A stretch of 64,000 nt of DNA from BJ22 sp021298375. Its GTDB lineage: Bacteria > Planctomycetota > Planctomycetia > Pirellulales > Pirellulaceae. Location: assembly GCA_046343015.1 (NCBI GenBank), contig JBKDOL010000041.1, positions 1 to 64,000 on the forward strand, written 5' to 3'. Each line of letters opens with the position of its first letter. The stretch's first letter is position 1. Positions 1 through 7,834 of this stretch are shown here, in pieces. The notes beneath the pieces were generated by a model, which was given only the letters and a program-made list of their open reading frames with translations, was not told the origin of the DNA and searched no databases. Made by a program: the position numbers and the translations under genes.

Positions 1-61
1 CCGACCGCATGTCAGTCCCTTCCGCGGGGACGCTCGGAATGAGCCCCGCCGGCTTTACTCT

Positions 62-97
62 CGGCTCAAGCGGCTCAAGCGGCTCAAGCGGCTCGAG
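62..97. repeat. 9-bp tandem repeat, four units, at a gene 3' end
   Basis: Three identical 9-bp units (cggctcaag) and one unit with a single change (cggctcgag) lie head to tail. The stop codon of the minus-strand glycosyltransferase falls inside the third unit, so the last residues of that protein are encoded by the repeat, and further copies continue past the stop. This is one of a series of short tandem duplications in the window. Confidence 0.9.
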
Positions 98-1343
98 CGG
101 CGGTTTCTTCCCGGCCCTTGCGGAGCGTCGTGCGGGTCACCGATTCAGCCAAATCGATCAGCTTGTCTCCGTAATCGTCAAAGCGATAGCGGCTATGGAC
201 ACGCTCAATCGATCGCGCTCGCAGGGCAGCTGTCATTTCCGGCTGCATTGAGAACATGCGAATGATCGCTGTGGTCTGCTCGTAATCGGCGTAAGGGACG
301 ACCGCGCCGACTCCGCCAGCCAGGGCTTCCGGTGCGCCGCCAGACTTGTCGAACGCAATGATCGGCAATCCAGCTGCCATTGCCTCGTGGATGACGCAGG
401 GAAAAGGATCAACTCGCGACGACATCAGGAACAGGTCAGCGCCGAAGAAATAAGGCTCCACGTTCGCCCGCTCACCGATGAAGTGCACCCGACTCTTGGC
501 GGTGCTCCGCTCGAGATCAAGCGTCACATAGTGATAGGGAGAATGCGTCCAGCGCGGCCCCTCTCCTACCCAGACAAAGTGGATTGGCTGGCCGGCGGTC
601 GGCAGGTCACTGATCCGCCGCGCGACATTTGCGAAGTGGTCAATCCCTTTTCTCATGTCGAGCGTGCCGCAGCCGAGCACAACAAAGCTCTGCTCGGGCA
701 GATTCAGTTCGCGCCGCACCTGCAGACGCGCCTGCTCCCGCGTGATGCCTTTGCCAAAATCGGGATTCAGCAAACCTTGAGGCAAGACGATCGCCTTGCC
801 ACTGGGCATTGGCGCCTTGGCATCCGCGGCCTCACGCACTGCGTGCACGGGGAAAATCACCTTCTCGGAATACTTGTAGATGTTTTGAAAGTCCTCTTCC
901 GTATAAGAGGACGGCAACTCGTGGACCAGATAGAGCATCCGCACGCCACAGTCCGCCAACTCCTCGGCAATAAAGCGGGACTCCATGCTGTTGCAGAGGG
1001 CCAACACCGGGGGATTGCCTTTTTCCCTCGCCACCCACCGCTGGACTTTCTTTTTCAGCTCATCGCTCGGCTTGCGCGGAACATTCACGCAATCGACTTC
1101 CGAATACTTTTTAAAGTCGCCGACCAGGTGCCCGCCATTGTGGAGAATGGTCTCGCACTGAATGTCGCAGTGTTGCTGGAAATGCTTCAAAATGTTCAAG
1201 ATGATCAGCGGAGCGCCCGTCCGCGTCGCTTCATGGGATACGAACAGCACGCGCTGCTTGCCGGAGCCACCGGTGGCCTGTTTCTCTGCGGTCGCCTTGA
1301 ATATTCGCAACCCGTTTCTCGAGAACTTGGAGAGCATACTCAT
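84..1343 (-). CDS. Glycosyltransferase, GT4 family (GT-B fold)
   Basis: A 419-residue protein expected to transfer a sugar from a nucleotide-sugar donor onto a surface glycan at the cytoplasmic face; donor and acceptor cannot be read from sequence. After a basic N-terminus, the N-lobe starts with VLFVSHEATRTGAP (around residue 32), the glycine-rich acceptor-side loop. The C-lobe has VVLGCGTLDMRKGID (around 222), FVWVGEGP, and the donor-site segment SSRVDPFPCVIHEAMAAGLPIIAF (around 310-335), with the E-x7-E spacing region of GT4 enzymes partly recognisable. Length suits a single-domain GT4. It stands alone, with 277 bp to the ABC exporter gene on the same strand. Two ATGs two codons apart could start it; the upstream one is used. 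The C-terminus runs into a 9-bp repeat. Confidence 0.85.
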   Translation of the reverse strand: MSMLSKFSRNGLRIFKATAEKQATGGSGKQRVLFVSHEATRTGAPLIILNILKHFQQHCDIQCETILHNGGHLVGDFKKYSEVDCVNVPRKPSDELKKKVQRWVAREKGNPPVLALCNSMESRFIAEELADCGVRMLYLVHELPSSYTEEDFQNIYKYSEKVIFPVHAVREAADAKAPMPSGKAIVLPQGLLNPDFGKGITREQARLQVRRELNLPEQSFVVLGCGTLDMRKGIDHFANVARRISDLPTAGQPIHFVWVGEGPRWTHSPYHYVTLDLERSTAKSRVHFIGERANVEPYFFGADLFLMSSRVDPFPCVIHEAMAAGLPIIAFDKSGGAPEALAGGVGAVVPYADYEQTTAIIRMFSMQPEMTAALRARSIERVHSRYRFDDYGDKLIDLAESVTRTTLRKGREETAARAA

Positions 1344-1620
1344 CCATGAAACTCCTGTATTTCCCAGCTGGCTGGCTGCATCCTTGCACCAGCATCGCGG
1401 CAGCGGGAATCTAGCGCCTGATCCCGAAGCCGAAATTCAAACGACCATCGCGGGTATGCTCCAATACGCAATCGGAAAATACCCGCCCATGCTAAATCGG
1501 TTCCTTGCAAGCTACTGCTTGAGAGGTGGGAATTAGCAAATCCAAACTCCCAGAGCAAGGCGGTTTTCAAAACTACCCGGGAATTACCCGAGGTTTGCTA
1601 GCAAGCTTGCTCCCCGTGTC
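1344..1620. other. Intergenic stretch with nothing recognisable
   Basis: 277 bp between two minus-strand genes. I see no RNA gene, no strong terminator and no convincing conserved small frame here. It should contain the promoter of the glycosyltransferase, but no clear -35/-10 pair stands out. Confidence 0.4.
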
Positions 1621-3630
1621 TCATGCCGAGCGGGCGAAAAGTCCCTGAAACTCGGGCGAACGACCAGCGGCCTCTTCCCGCGGACAGTCGACGACAACCT
1701 TGCCAGCTTCCATCACTAGCACCCGGTCGGCCAACTGGAGACTCTGCGCCCGATGGGTAATCAACAGCGTCGTTCGGCTGCGCATGAACTCGCGAAGGTG
1801 GTCGTGAATCAGAGCCTCGGACTTGCCGTCGAGATTGCTGGTAGCCTCGTCCAGAATCAGGATGCGCGGGTCAGCCAAAATGGCTCGAGCCAAGGCGATT
1901 CGCTGCCTCTGTCCCGCCGAAAGCAGTTTGCCATCATCACCGACTTGAGTTTGATACCCCTCCGGGAGCTGATCGACAAAGCGGTCCACGCAGGCGAGCT
2001 GGGCGGCCCGCATGATTTCGCATTCGGTAGCCTTCCGTTTTCCGTAGGCGATGTTGTTCCAGACGGTGGTCCGAAACAGGGCTGCATCCTGGGTCACCCA
2101 AGCGAGTTGCCGCCGCAATTTCCGGGGATGGACCGAGCGGATATCGACCCCGTCAATTTCAATTTTTCCCTGATGCGGGTCATAGAACCGGAGCAGCAAA
2201 TTGGCGAGTGTTGACTTGCCGCAGCCATTCGCACCCACAATTGCCACGCACTGTCCAAAGGGAATTTCGAACGAGACCTGCTTGATCACGGGCTGGCGCG
2301 GCTGGTAGGCGAATGAAACACGGTCAAAGCGAATACTTTTCGAGTGCACGGGCATCGGGAGTGGATGCTCGGGAATTCCCACCGTGGGCACGGAGCTGAA
2401 TGCCTTTTCCAGATTGGTGCAGGCCATTCCGCCGCGGACAAGGTAGTTGACGACCTCACTCATTTTGCGACCCGGGTCGCTCGCCCCCGCCAACAGCGAG
2501 TAAAACAGGAGCAGTGAACTTGGCTTCAGGGGGTCGCTGGAAAACTGCAACCCGAAAATCGAGGTCTCCCGATTCAGCACCAGATAAGCTCCGGCAATAA
2601 TCGAGATGGCGATCGAAATAATCCCCAAAACCTCGGTAATCGGTCGAAGCAGGGAATCGTACAGGGAAATGCGCGTCGACATCCGGCACAGACTGTCGGC
2701 AATCCGCTTGAAGCGTTTGCGTTCGGTCGCTTCCTGGTTAAATACCCGCACCGTCTTGATTGCCCCAAATGTCTCAATCAGCGACTGAAACACGGCTCCC
2801 ATCCCATCAACTTCACGCTGCGTGGCCCGCTTCATCCGCCGCGAGAGACTGCGAATCGCTCCGGCCCCCGCAGGCACTACCAGCATTGATAAAAGCAACA
2901 GCGGCCAGCTGATCCAGGCGGCCAGCACCAAACAGGCAATCATCTTCAGCGGCTCGCGAATCATTTTGCCGTAAAAAACCTGCAAGCCGCCGCTGACCAT
3001 CTGCATGTTGTGAGACAGATGCGTCATTAAGTTTGCGGTACCAAAAGCTTCAATCCGCCGCTGATCCATCTCCAGCGCCTGGCGGTAATACACTCGTCGC
3101 AGGTCGCGCGCCGTCCGGTTGGCCACCCTGGCCACCAAAATGGCACTGATCACCAGCAGCACCCCCTTGATGATCGATGTGGCAAGCAACCATCCGACCG
3201 CCCAAAGCAAGGTCCCAAACGGCGTTTTCGGAGCATGTCGCTGCACAAATGGCTGGACCCACTCGGTCCAAGCCAACGTTTTTTCCTCTCGCTCGCGCTT
3301 CGCAGCCAGCAGGTCACAGCGGGCCATCAACTTTTCCGCCTCCACTCGCCTTTCCGGGTCGGCGGAAAGCGACTCTGCTTCGGTGGTCAGCGATTGAATC
3401 TCATCCGCAAAACCGTTCAGCCGCAACCGGCTTTCCTGAAGGCGCTCCGCCAACCAGCTTTCTGCCGTGTTCCCCTCGAGCACAATCTCGACGAAGGGAT
3501 ATATGGTTGAGATGCTAGCCCCCCAGAGCAGGGCGATCAGCAACGAGCAGATAACGGCCCCGCAAATGGACCATTTATAGCGCAGCGAGGATTTGACCGC
3601 GGGCAAAAACTCAAGCATGGCTGACAACAT
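1621..3630 (-). CDS. ABC exporter, fused permease and ATPase (MsbA/lipid-exporter type)
   Basis: One polypeptide with an N-terminal transmembrane domain and a C-terminal nucleotide-binding domain, expected to act as a homodimer exporting a lipid, lipid-linked glycan or peptide. The ATPase half has the Walker A loop GANGCGKST, a Q-loop region (VTQDAALF), the signature LSAGQRQR, Walker B ILILDEATSNLD and the H-loop THRAQS, so it looks catalytically complete. Between the first and second membrane segments (roughly residues 50-140) lies a charged, heptad-like insert predicted to be an extracytoplasmic coiled coil, which ordinary MsbA proteins lack. The frame is open further upstream; ATG at 3630 or 3618 is the likely start, neither with a strong ribosome binding site. 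The neighbouring GT4 gene fits export of a glycoconjugate, but that is inference. Confidence 0.87.
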   Translation of the reverse strand: MLSAMLEFLPAVKSSLRYKWSICGAVICSLLIALLWGASISTIYPFVEIVLEGNTAESWLAERLQESRLRLNGFADEIQSLTTEAESLSADPERRVEAEKLMARCDLLAAKREREEKTLAWTEWVQPFVQRHAPKTPFGTLLWAVGWLLATSIIKGVLLVISAILVARVANRTARDLRRVYYRQALEMDQRRIEAFGTANLMTHLSHNMQMVSGGLQVFYGKMIREPLKMIACLVLAAWISWPLLLLSMLVVPAGAGAIRSLSRRMKRATQREVDGMGAVFQSLIETFGAIKTVRVFNQEATERKRFKRIADSLCRMSTRISLYDSLLRPITEVLGIISIAISIIAGAYLVLNRETSIFGLQFSSDPLKPSSLLLFYSLLAGASDPGRKMSEVVNYLVRGGMACTNLEKAFSSVPTVGIPEHPLPMPVHSKSIRFDRVSFAYQPRQPVIKQVSFEIPFGQCVAIVGANGCGKSTLANLLLRFYDPHQGKIEIDGVDIRSVHPRKLRRQLAWVTQDAALFRTTVWNNIAYGKRKATECEIMRAAQLACVDRFVDQLPEGYQTQVGDDGKLLSAGQRQRIALARAILADPRILILDEATSNLDGKSEALIHDHLREFMRSRTTLLITHRAQSLQLADRVLVMEAGKVVVDCPREEAAGRSPEFQGLFARSA

Positions 3631-4035
3631 CCGTGGGCGAAAAGAGGCCACTTCCCTGTGCCTCTGCAGCCTGAATGCTCGCAAGTATCGCTCCAGCCGT
3701 CAATTTCAATCGGCAGCGAGAATGACCTGCTCCCCTGCCGCCATGCGCGACCTTCGTACTCCCGAAATCGCAAACTTCTCATCAAGCAGTCTGCTAGCTA
3801 ATCAGGCCGCAGCCCAGATCGGCCCGCCCAAAATAGCTCCCTCGAATAGTGAAAGCAGAGTCCCCGTTCCCAGCCCACGGGCGATAGCGATCGCCCCCAA
3901 TCCTCACCGGCATCGGCCGACAAACCTGCTTGCAGTCGCCAGCTATCAACTTGGGGGCCGTCGGCCCAGAGCAGCCGTACCCATTTGGTAGCTGTAAATC
4001 CTGGGCTGCTTTCAATGATTGGCAGACAGCGCGGC
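3631..4035. other. Intergenic stretch with nothing recognisable
   Basis: About 400 bp upstream of the ABC exporter and downstream of dnaA. Short open frames exist on both strands but none shows a recognisable family or a ribosome binding site. No clear hairpin terminator for dnaA was found by eye. Confidence 0.4.
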
Positions 4036-5799
4036 TTAACCCACCCGCAAGCGCCGAGCCAAAAGCTGGACCGCGTCACTGACTGGAACCACTCCATTTT
4101 CCAGTTCGATATTTCCGCCAGCTTCCAGCCACTGCTGAACACGTTTCTCGGCGGCAACCACGGTGCTGTGGCTTCGTCCCCCGAAGTAGTCCCCAATCTC
4201 AGAGAGGGCGTTGGAGGTGTGCCGGCGGGAAAGCCACATCGCCAGCATCCGGGCCGAGCTGATTTTTTTGGTCCGAGAATCGGACCGGAGTTGAGCTGGA
4301 GGAATTCCGCAAGCTTCACAGACCAGCTTTTCAATTCGCGGCAGGGTGGACACTGTTTCACCCACGGAAATCAGGTCGCACAAGTCGCGCTGAGCAGACT
4401 CTCGCGTTGCCGCTCGGCCCGTGGCCAGTTCCGCAGCCCGCAAGCGATTCAGCGCACCCGCCAGTCTTCGGCTGTCGCGGTCAATTCCCTGCGCCACCAG
4501 TTCCAATACCTCGGCCGCAAATTTCCAGCCGCGTTGCTCGCAGAGCATTTCCAGAATCCGTCGCCGCCCCTCGAGGCTGGGATAGCGCAGTGGACAATTC
4601 AATCCGCCGTGCAAGTGCGACATCAACTCCTGACTGAGTTGACTCAACTCCTGCGGTTGGCGCTCGGTGGTCAGAATGACCTGTTTCCCTTCCCGAACCA
4701 GTTGCCCCAGCGTGATATTCAACTCGTTGACAGTCGCGGTCTTTCCCGCAAGGAAATGCACGTCATCAATCGCCAGCAGGTCCAAGTCCCGAAATTTCCG
4801 GCGAAACATCGGCAAACCCGATTTTTTCAGGCAGTAGACGAACTCGTTCAAAAACTCTTCCGCGGTCAAGCAGACGCAGCGACGCTGCGAATGAGCGGCC
4901 CGGAATCGACGGCAAATCGCCTCCAGGAGATGGCTTTTTCCCGAGCCGGTCGGTCCGTAAATCAACAGCGGAGAGAAATGCCCAGTGCCGCGAAAATTCT
5001 CGCGAATCGCCGTCTCCAGCAATTGGTTCTCCGGGCCGAACCAGAAACTCTCCAAGCTATGCCCCCGCCGCAACGTCGAACTGGTCGGTGTCGAACTGGT
5101 CGGTGTCGAGCGACTTGGCGTCGACTTGTTGACCGCCGCACGATTGTCGGTCGAGCCGACTGGCTCGTCAGCGGCGCGCTGCGATCGTCCCGGCTTGCCG
5201 CCGCTTGCTTGAACCCGCGCCCGCACCCCATTGATTCCCGGCACAGGAGGCTCGCCAGTTCGTCGCTCAGCAGCGTCTCCGGCCTTGGGGAGAGCCCGGC
5301 CAAAGTCTCCAGCCGAGGAAGCGGGCAAAAGTTGCTCGCACGCTTCAACTTGTGCGAACGGGGTTGCCTCGGGTGAAGCGGCGCCGGTTGCCTCGCCAGC
5401 TCGATCTTTTTCAGTTGCCTCCGCCAGATCGCCTCCAGAACGGTTCAAGGCATTCGCTGGGTCAGCCGTTTCGTCCGACGACGAACTTACCGGCTTCATG
5501 TCGTTCAGACCCGCGCTGTGAAGGTGCACGGTAAATCGGACTGGGATTGGACTACCGGCAAGGCTCTCAACGGCCTGTCGCAATTGGGTCCCGTGTTGCC
5601 GCACAACTCGGTTCATTTCAAATTCGGATGCAAAACGAAATTGCACGCCGGCTTCGTCCCAGACGACCGTTCCAGGTTCGCCGAACCAAAGCTCGCAACG
5701 GACTGGTCCCACTGTCTCGGAGATCCGAGCCAGCAGGCTTTCCAGCCGACGGTTGTCGCGCAATTCTGAATGATCCGCTGAAGCCACGTCCTGAACCAT
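4036..5799 (-). CDS. dnaA: Chromosomal replication initiator DnaA, divergent
   Basis: AAA+ ATPase that binds DnaA boxes and opens the origin. With the ATG at 5799 the protein has 587 residues. Domain I (about 10-90) is followed by a long low-complexity linker (about 100-245) with short S-T-P repeats. Domain III has Walker A GPTGSGKS (282-289) and Walker B DDVHFL, and ends in the sensor II helix SRRLAGALNR. Domain IV carries the helix-turn-helix signature IGDYFGGRSHSTVV near residue 540. Oddities: the box VII segment reads QELMSHLHGGL, so the two arginines of the usual RL-SRF motif, including the arginine finger, are Glu and His; the signature has Ser where GGRDH has Asp. An upstream TTG at 5925 would add 42 unconserved residues. 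No dnaN, recF or gyrB adjoins it. Confidence 0.9.
   Translation of the reverse strand: MVQDVASADHSELRDNRRLESLLARISETVGPVRCELWFGEPGTVVWDEAGVQFRFASEFEMNRVVRQHGTQLRQAVESLAGSPIPVRFTVHLHSAGLNDMKPVSSSSDETADPANALNRSGGDLAEATEKDRAGEATGAASPEATPFAQVEACEQLLPASSAGDFGRALPKAGDAAERRTGEPPVPGINGVRARVQASGGKPGRSQRAADEPVGSTDNRAAVNKSTPSRSTPTSSTPTSSTLRRGHSLESFWFGPENQLLETAIRENFRGTGHFSPLLIYGPTGSGKSHLLEAICRRFRAAHSQRRCVCLTAEEFLNEFVYCLKKSGLPMFRRKFRDLDLLAIDDVHFLAGKTATVNELNITLGQLVREGKQVILTTERQPQELSQLSQELMSHLHGGLNCPLRYPSLEGRRRILEMLCEQRGWKFAAEVLELVAQGIDRDSRRLAGALNRLRAAELATGRAATRESAQRDLCDLISVGETVSTLPRIEKLVCEACGIPPAQLRSDSRTKKISSARMLAMWLSRRHTSNALSEIGDYFGGRSHSTVVAAEKRVQQWLEAGGNIELENGVVPVSDAVQLLARRLRVG
5084..5143. repeat. Degenerate tandem repeat coding for the DnaA linker
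   Basis: Units of 15 bp (consensus gtcgaactggtcggt on the plus strand) are repeated about three times inside dnaA and encode the S-T-P-T-S run of the flexible linker. It is an in-frame example of the short tandem duplications that are common in this window's non-coding DNA. Confidence 0.7.
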
Positions 5800-6769
5800 C
5801 TCCTTTTCGAGAGCTGGCCAGCCACCGTGCTCCGGCCACCAGCGTGACCCGCACAGGGTTGAACCACAGTCCGCCAATTCCACATTCCACGGAACTCCCG
5901 GGAGGGCCCTCGCTGCCAAACTCAAGCTCCAACTCCCGCGGCGCGGTTACCCGACCGTGAGGGCAGTGATCTTGAGGGCGCCGAAAGAACCGTCGAGAAG
6001 CTCGGCGGGAATCGTTTTCCCTGCGAACTGCATGCTCTCGCCGTCACACGTTCCCTGTCGGGAAAACCAGCCAAACAAGCGAGGTCTGACCTCGGCTGGA
6101 ATCGGCGATTTTTCCCGGGCGAATTGAATCCTCGGAATCCACCGCACCCGCTGAATTCTTCGCAAAAAACGCGAAAAACAGCAGAGATGCGAAGCGATTC
6201 CCCCACGGCCGTTTCTTGCGGCGACCCGACCGTGGGAGCCTGATTCTAGGGCCGCTAGCAGCGCTGTCAAACCACCGCCTGCAAAAAGTTTTCACACTTG
6301 GAAGGAGGCCAAAAATTCCGGCCTTGGATTTCCCGAAAGGGAACTCGAATCAAGTAGAGGGCAGCCCCGGAAAAAAAATTTTTCAGCCCTTTTGGTCCGG
6401 CGAAACGGCAATTTCGGCATGGTGTGGAAAACTTGTCACCTTGGATGGCACGCCCGGGAAAACACGCTCATTCGGTACTCTCGCCGCCCCTCCAAACCCC
6501 ACCGACCGGCAACGCTGGAACGGGTAAGTCCCTGACCGTGAACGTGCGGTCAACGGAGCGAAAAATCTCCGTCCGCAGCGCACCAGCCTTCGGCGACATC
6601 CACAGGCGAACTTCGCACGTTTGGCGAAGGCCAGCCGCGGACCCAGTGGTGCAGCGAACATGGAATGGGGGCCAAGAGTTGGGGGGCCCCAAAGAGTTGG
6701 GGGGCCCCAAAGAGTGTAGCCGTCTCCGAGCGGGAGCCTGACGAGAAGCCCCAGCGGCTTTCACTGCGA
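5800..6769. other. Gene-free region upstream of dnaA, with one DnaA-box-like site
   Basis: Nearly 1 kb without a supported gene. A 9-mer tgtggaaaa at 6423-6431 matches the reverse of the DnaA box TTTTCCACA, and an A/T run (eight A then five T) lies near 6371-6385. Only one good box is visible, so this is not a convincing origin; the site could serve dnaA autoregulation. An 18-bp tandem repeat lies at its right end. Confidence 0.35.
6674..6709. repeat. 18-bp tandem repeat, two exact units
   Basis: The unit aagagttggggggcccca occurs twice in a row, and the start of a third copy follows. Each unit contains an inverted repeat (ttgggg / ccccaa with a two-base loop), so the transcript could form two small G/C hairpins. 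It lies 60 bp downstream of the stop of the 6770-7465 gene. Confidence 0.9.
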
Positions 6770-7465
6770 CTAAAAGCGAGTCGCTTCCTGTAGATGGCGC
6801 GCCGCCTCTTCCGAAACTTGGGCAGTACCGTTGGGATTAACCAAGTCAAGCAAAATCGCCATCCGCTGTTGTGGGAGCTCAGCTCGAATCACTGCCGGTG
6901 GCTTGAGCAACATCACGCCCTTGGTCCGTCCCCAACTGCTGCTGGTGTAACAGCCGCTCAAATTGGATCGCTTGGGCTGCATCTGATAAGCATTCTGCAC
7001 CAAGCCTGCGATTGCTGTCGGATCTCCAGTCCACCCCCGAAAGCCGATCCGTTGCAGGACTTTCCCGGCATCGAAGTAAAATGTCAGCGAGCCATGAATG
7101 TCCGTCGTGTTGACTCCGCTGACGAACGCAACCCGCATCCCTCTCAGCCCATCTCCCTCTTCGATCACCGAGACTCGCTCCCAGCGCTGGGTGATCATCT
7201 CCGGGGTCCAATCGAATCGGAACACTTGACCGAGATCTTGAACCGGCATGAACTGGAGTGGCTGCGCGCTTAAGTCAGGCCCCAGTGCGGTGCCGGGATA
7301 GTAGGCTGTCACGGGTCCTGGGATCGGAAAACCGGCCAGCGCAGCCGCTGTCTGGTCTTGCGTCTGAACCATCGGCAAAGGCTGTCCGTTACGGTCATTC
7401 ACCAGCAACACGGGCATGCCCAACGCGCCGGCCAGCATAAGCGGATAAAACAGACTGCGGTTCAT
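6770..7465 (-). CDS. Hypothetical protein with N-terminal membrane or signal segment
   Basis: A 231-residue protein I cannot place in a named family. The N-terminus (MNRSLFYPLMLAGALGMPVLLV) looks like an uncleaved anchor or signal peptide, so the body is probably periplasmic. The middle has alternating polar/hydrophobic strands (VFRFDWTPEMITQRW; GSLTFYFDAG; RIGFRGWTGDP), suggesting a mostly beta fold. One Cys lies in NLSGCYTSSSWG. The style resembles small exported proteins that recur in planctomycete genomes, but this is an impression. It stands alone between the dnaA upstream region and the divergent GMC oxidase; the 369-bp gap to the latter should hold both promoters. Confidence 0.7.
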   Translation of the reverse strand: MNRSLFYPLMLAGALGMPVLLVNDRNGQPLPMVQTQDQTAAALAGFPIPGPVTAYYPGTALGPDLSAQPLQFMPVQDLGQVFRFDWTPEMITQRWERVSVIEEGDGLRGMRVAFVSGVNTTDIHGSLTFYFDAGKVLQRIGFRGWTGDPTAIAGLVQNAYQMQPKRSNLSGCYTSSSWGRTKGVMLLKPPAVIRAELPQQRMAILLDLVNPNGTAQVSEEAARHLQEATRF

Positions 7466-7834
7466 AACCGAGACTCTTCGGGAAAACAGGCCGCCATCAA
7501 ACCTCGCGGTTGGTATCGACTAGCCCACCCAGTGCCGTCCAAACAAAGGCCGGTCAATGCGGATGTGCAGGGGAATCCGGCAACGCTGACGGACTCATCA
7601 GGCTTAGTCGTTGTAGCCGGACGGGATCGCCGGGGACGGGCCGCTCAGCTGCCGGTCAACGCCCGCGGCAGAAAAGGCCTGTCCCACCCCGGGAACAATC
7701 GCCGCTTCGGCCCCCCCCAATCACACAGGCCCGCGGATGACCAATTTCCGATTAAAATCGAAGTCTCCCGGGTACACCGGTTCAACTTTGACGTCACTCC
7801 CCCGCCGCTCCATCCTTGGCTTGTATCCCTCCGC
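7466..7834. other. Divergent intergenic region, nothing specific seen
   Basis: 369 bp between two divergently transcribed genes. The frame of the GMC gene is open through it, but the encoded residues do not look like protein sequence. I could not identify a clear promoter by eye. Confidence 0.35.

Noticed and set aside
3985..5376. 463-codon frame antisense to dnaA
   Set aside because: Composition and lack of motifs mark it as a shadow of dnaA.
5800..6769. Chromosome origin next to dnaA
   Set aside because: Only one good DnaA box is visible and no dnaN/recF neighbours; kept only as a low-interest note.
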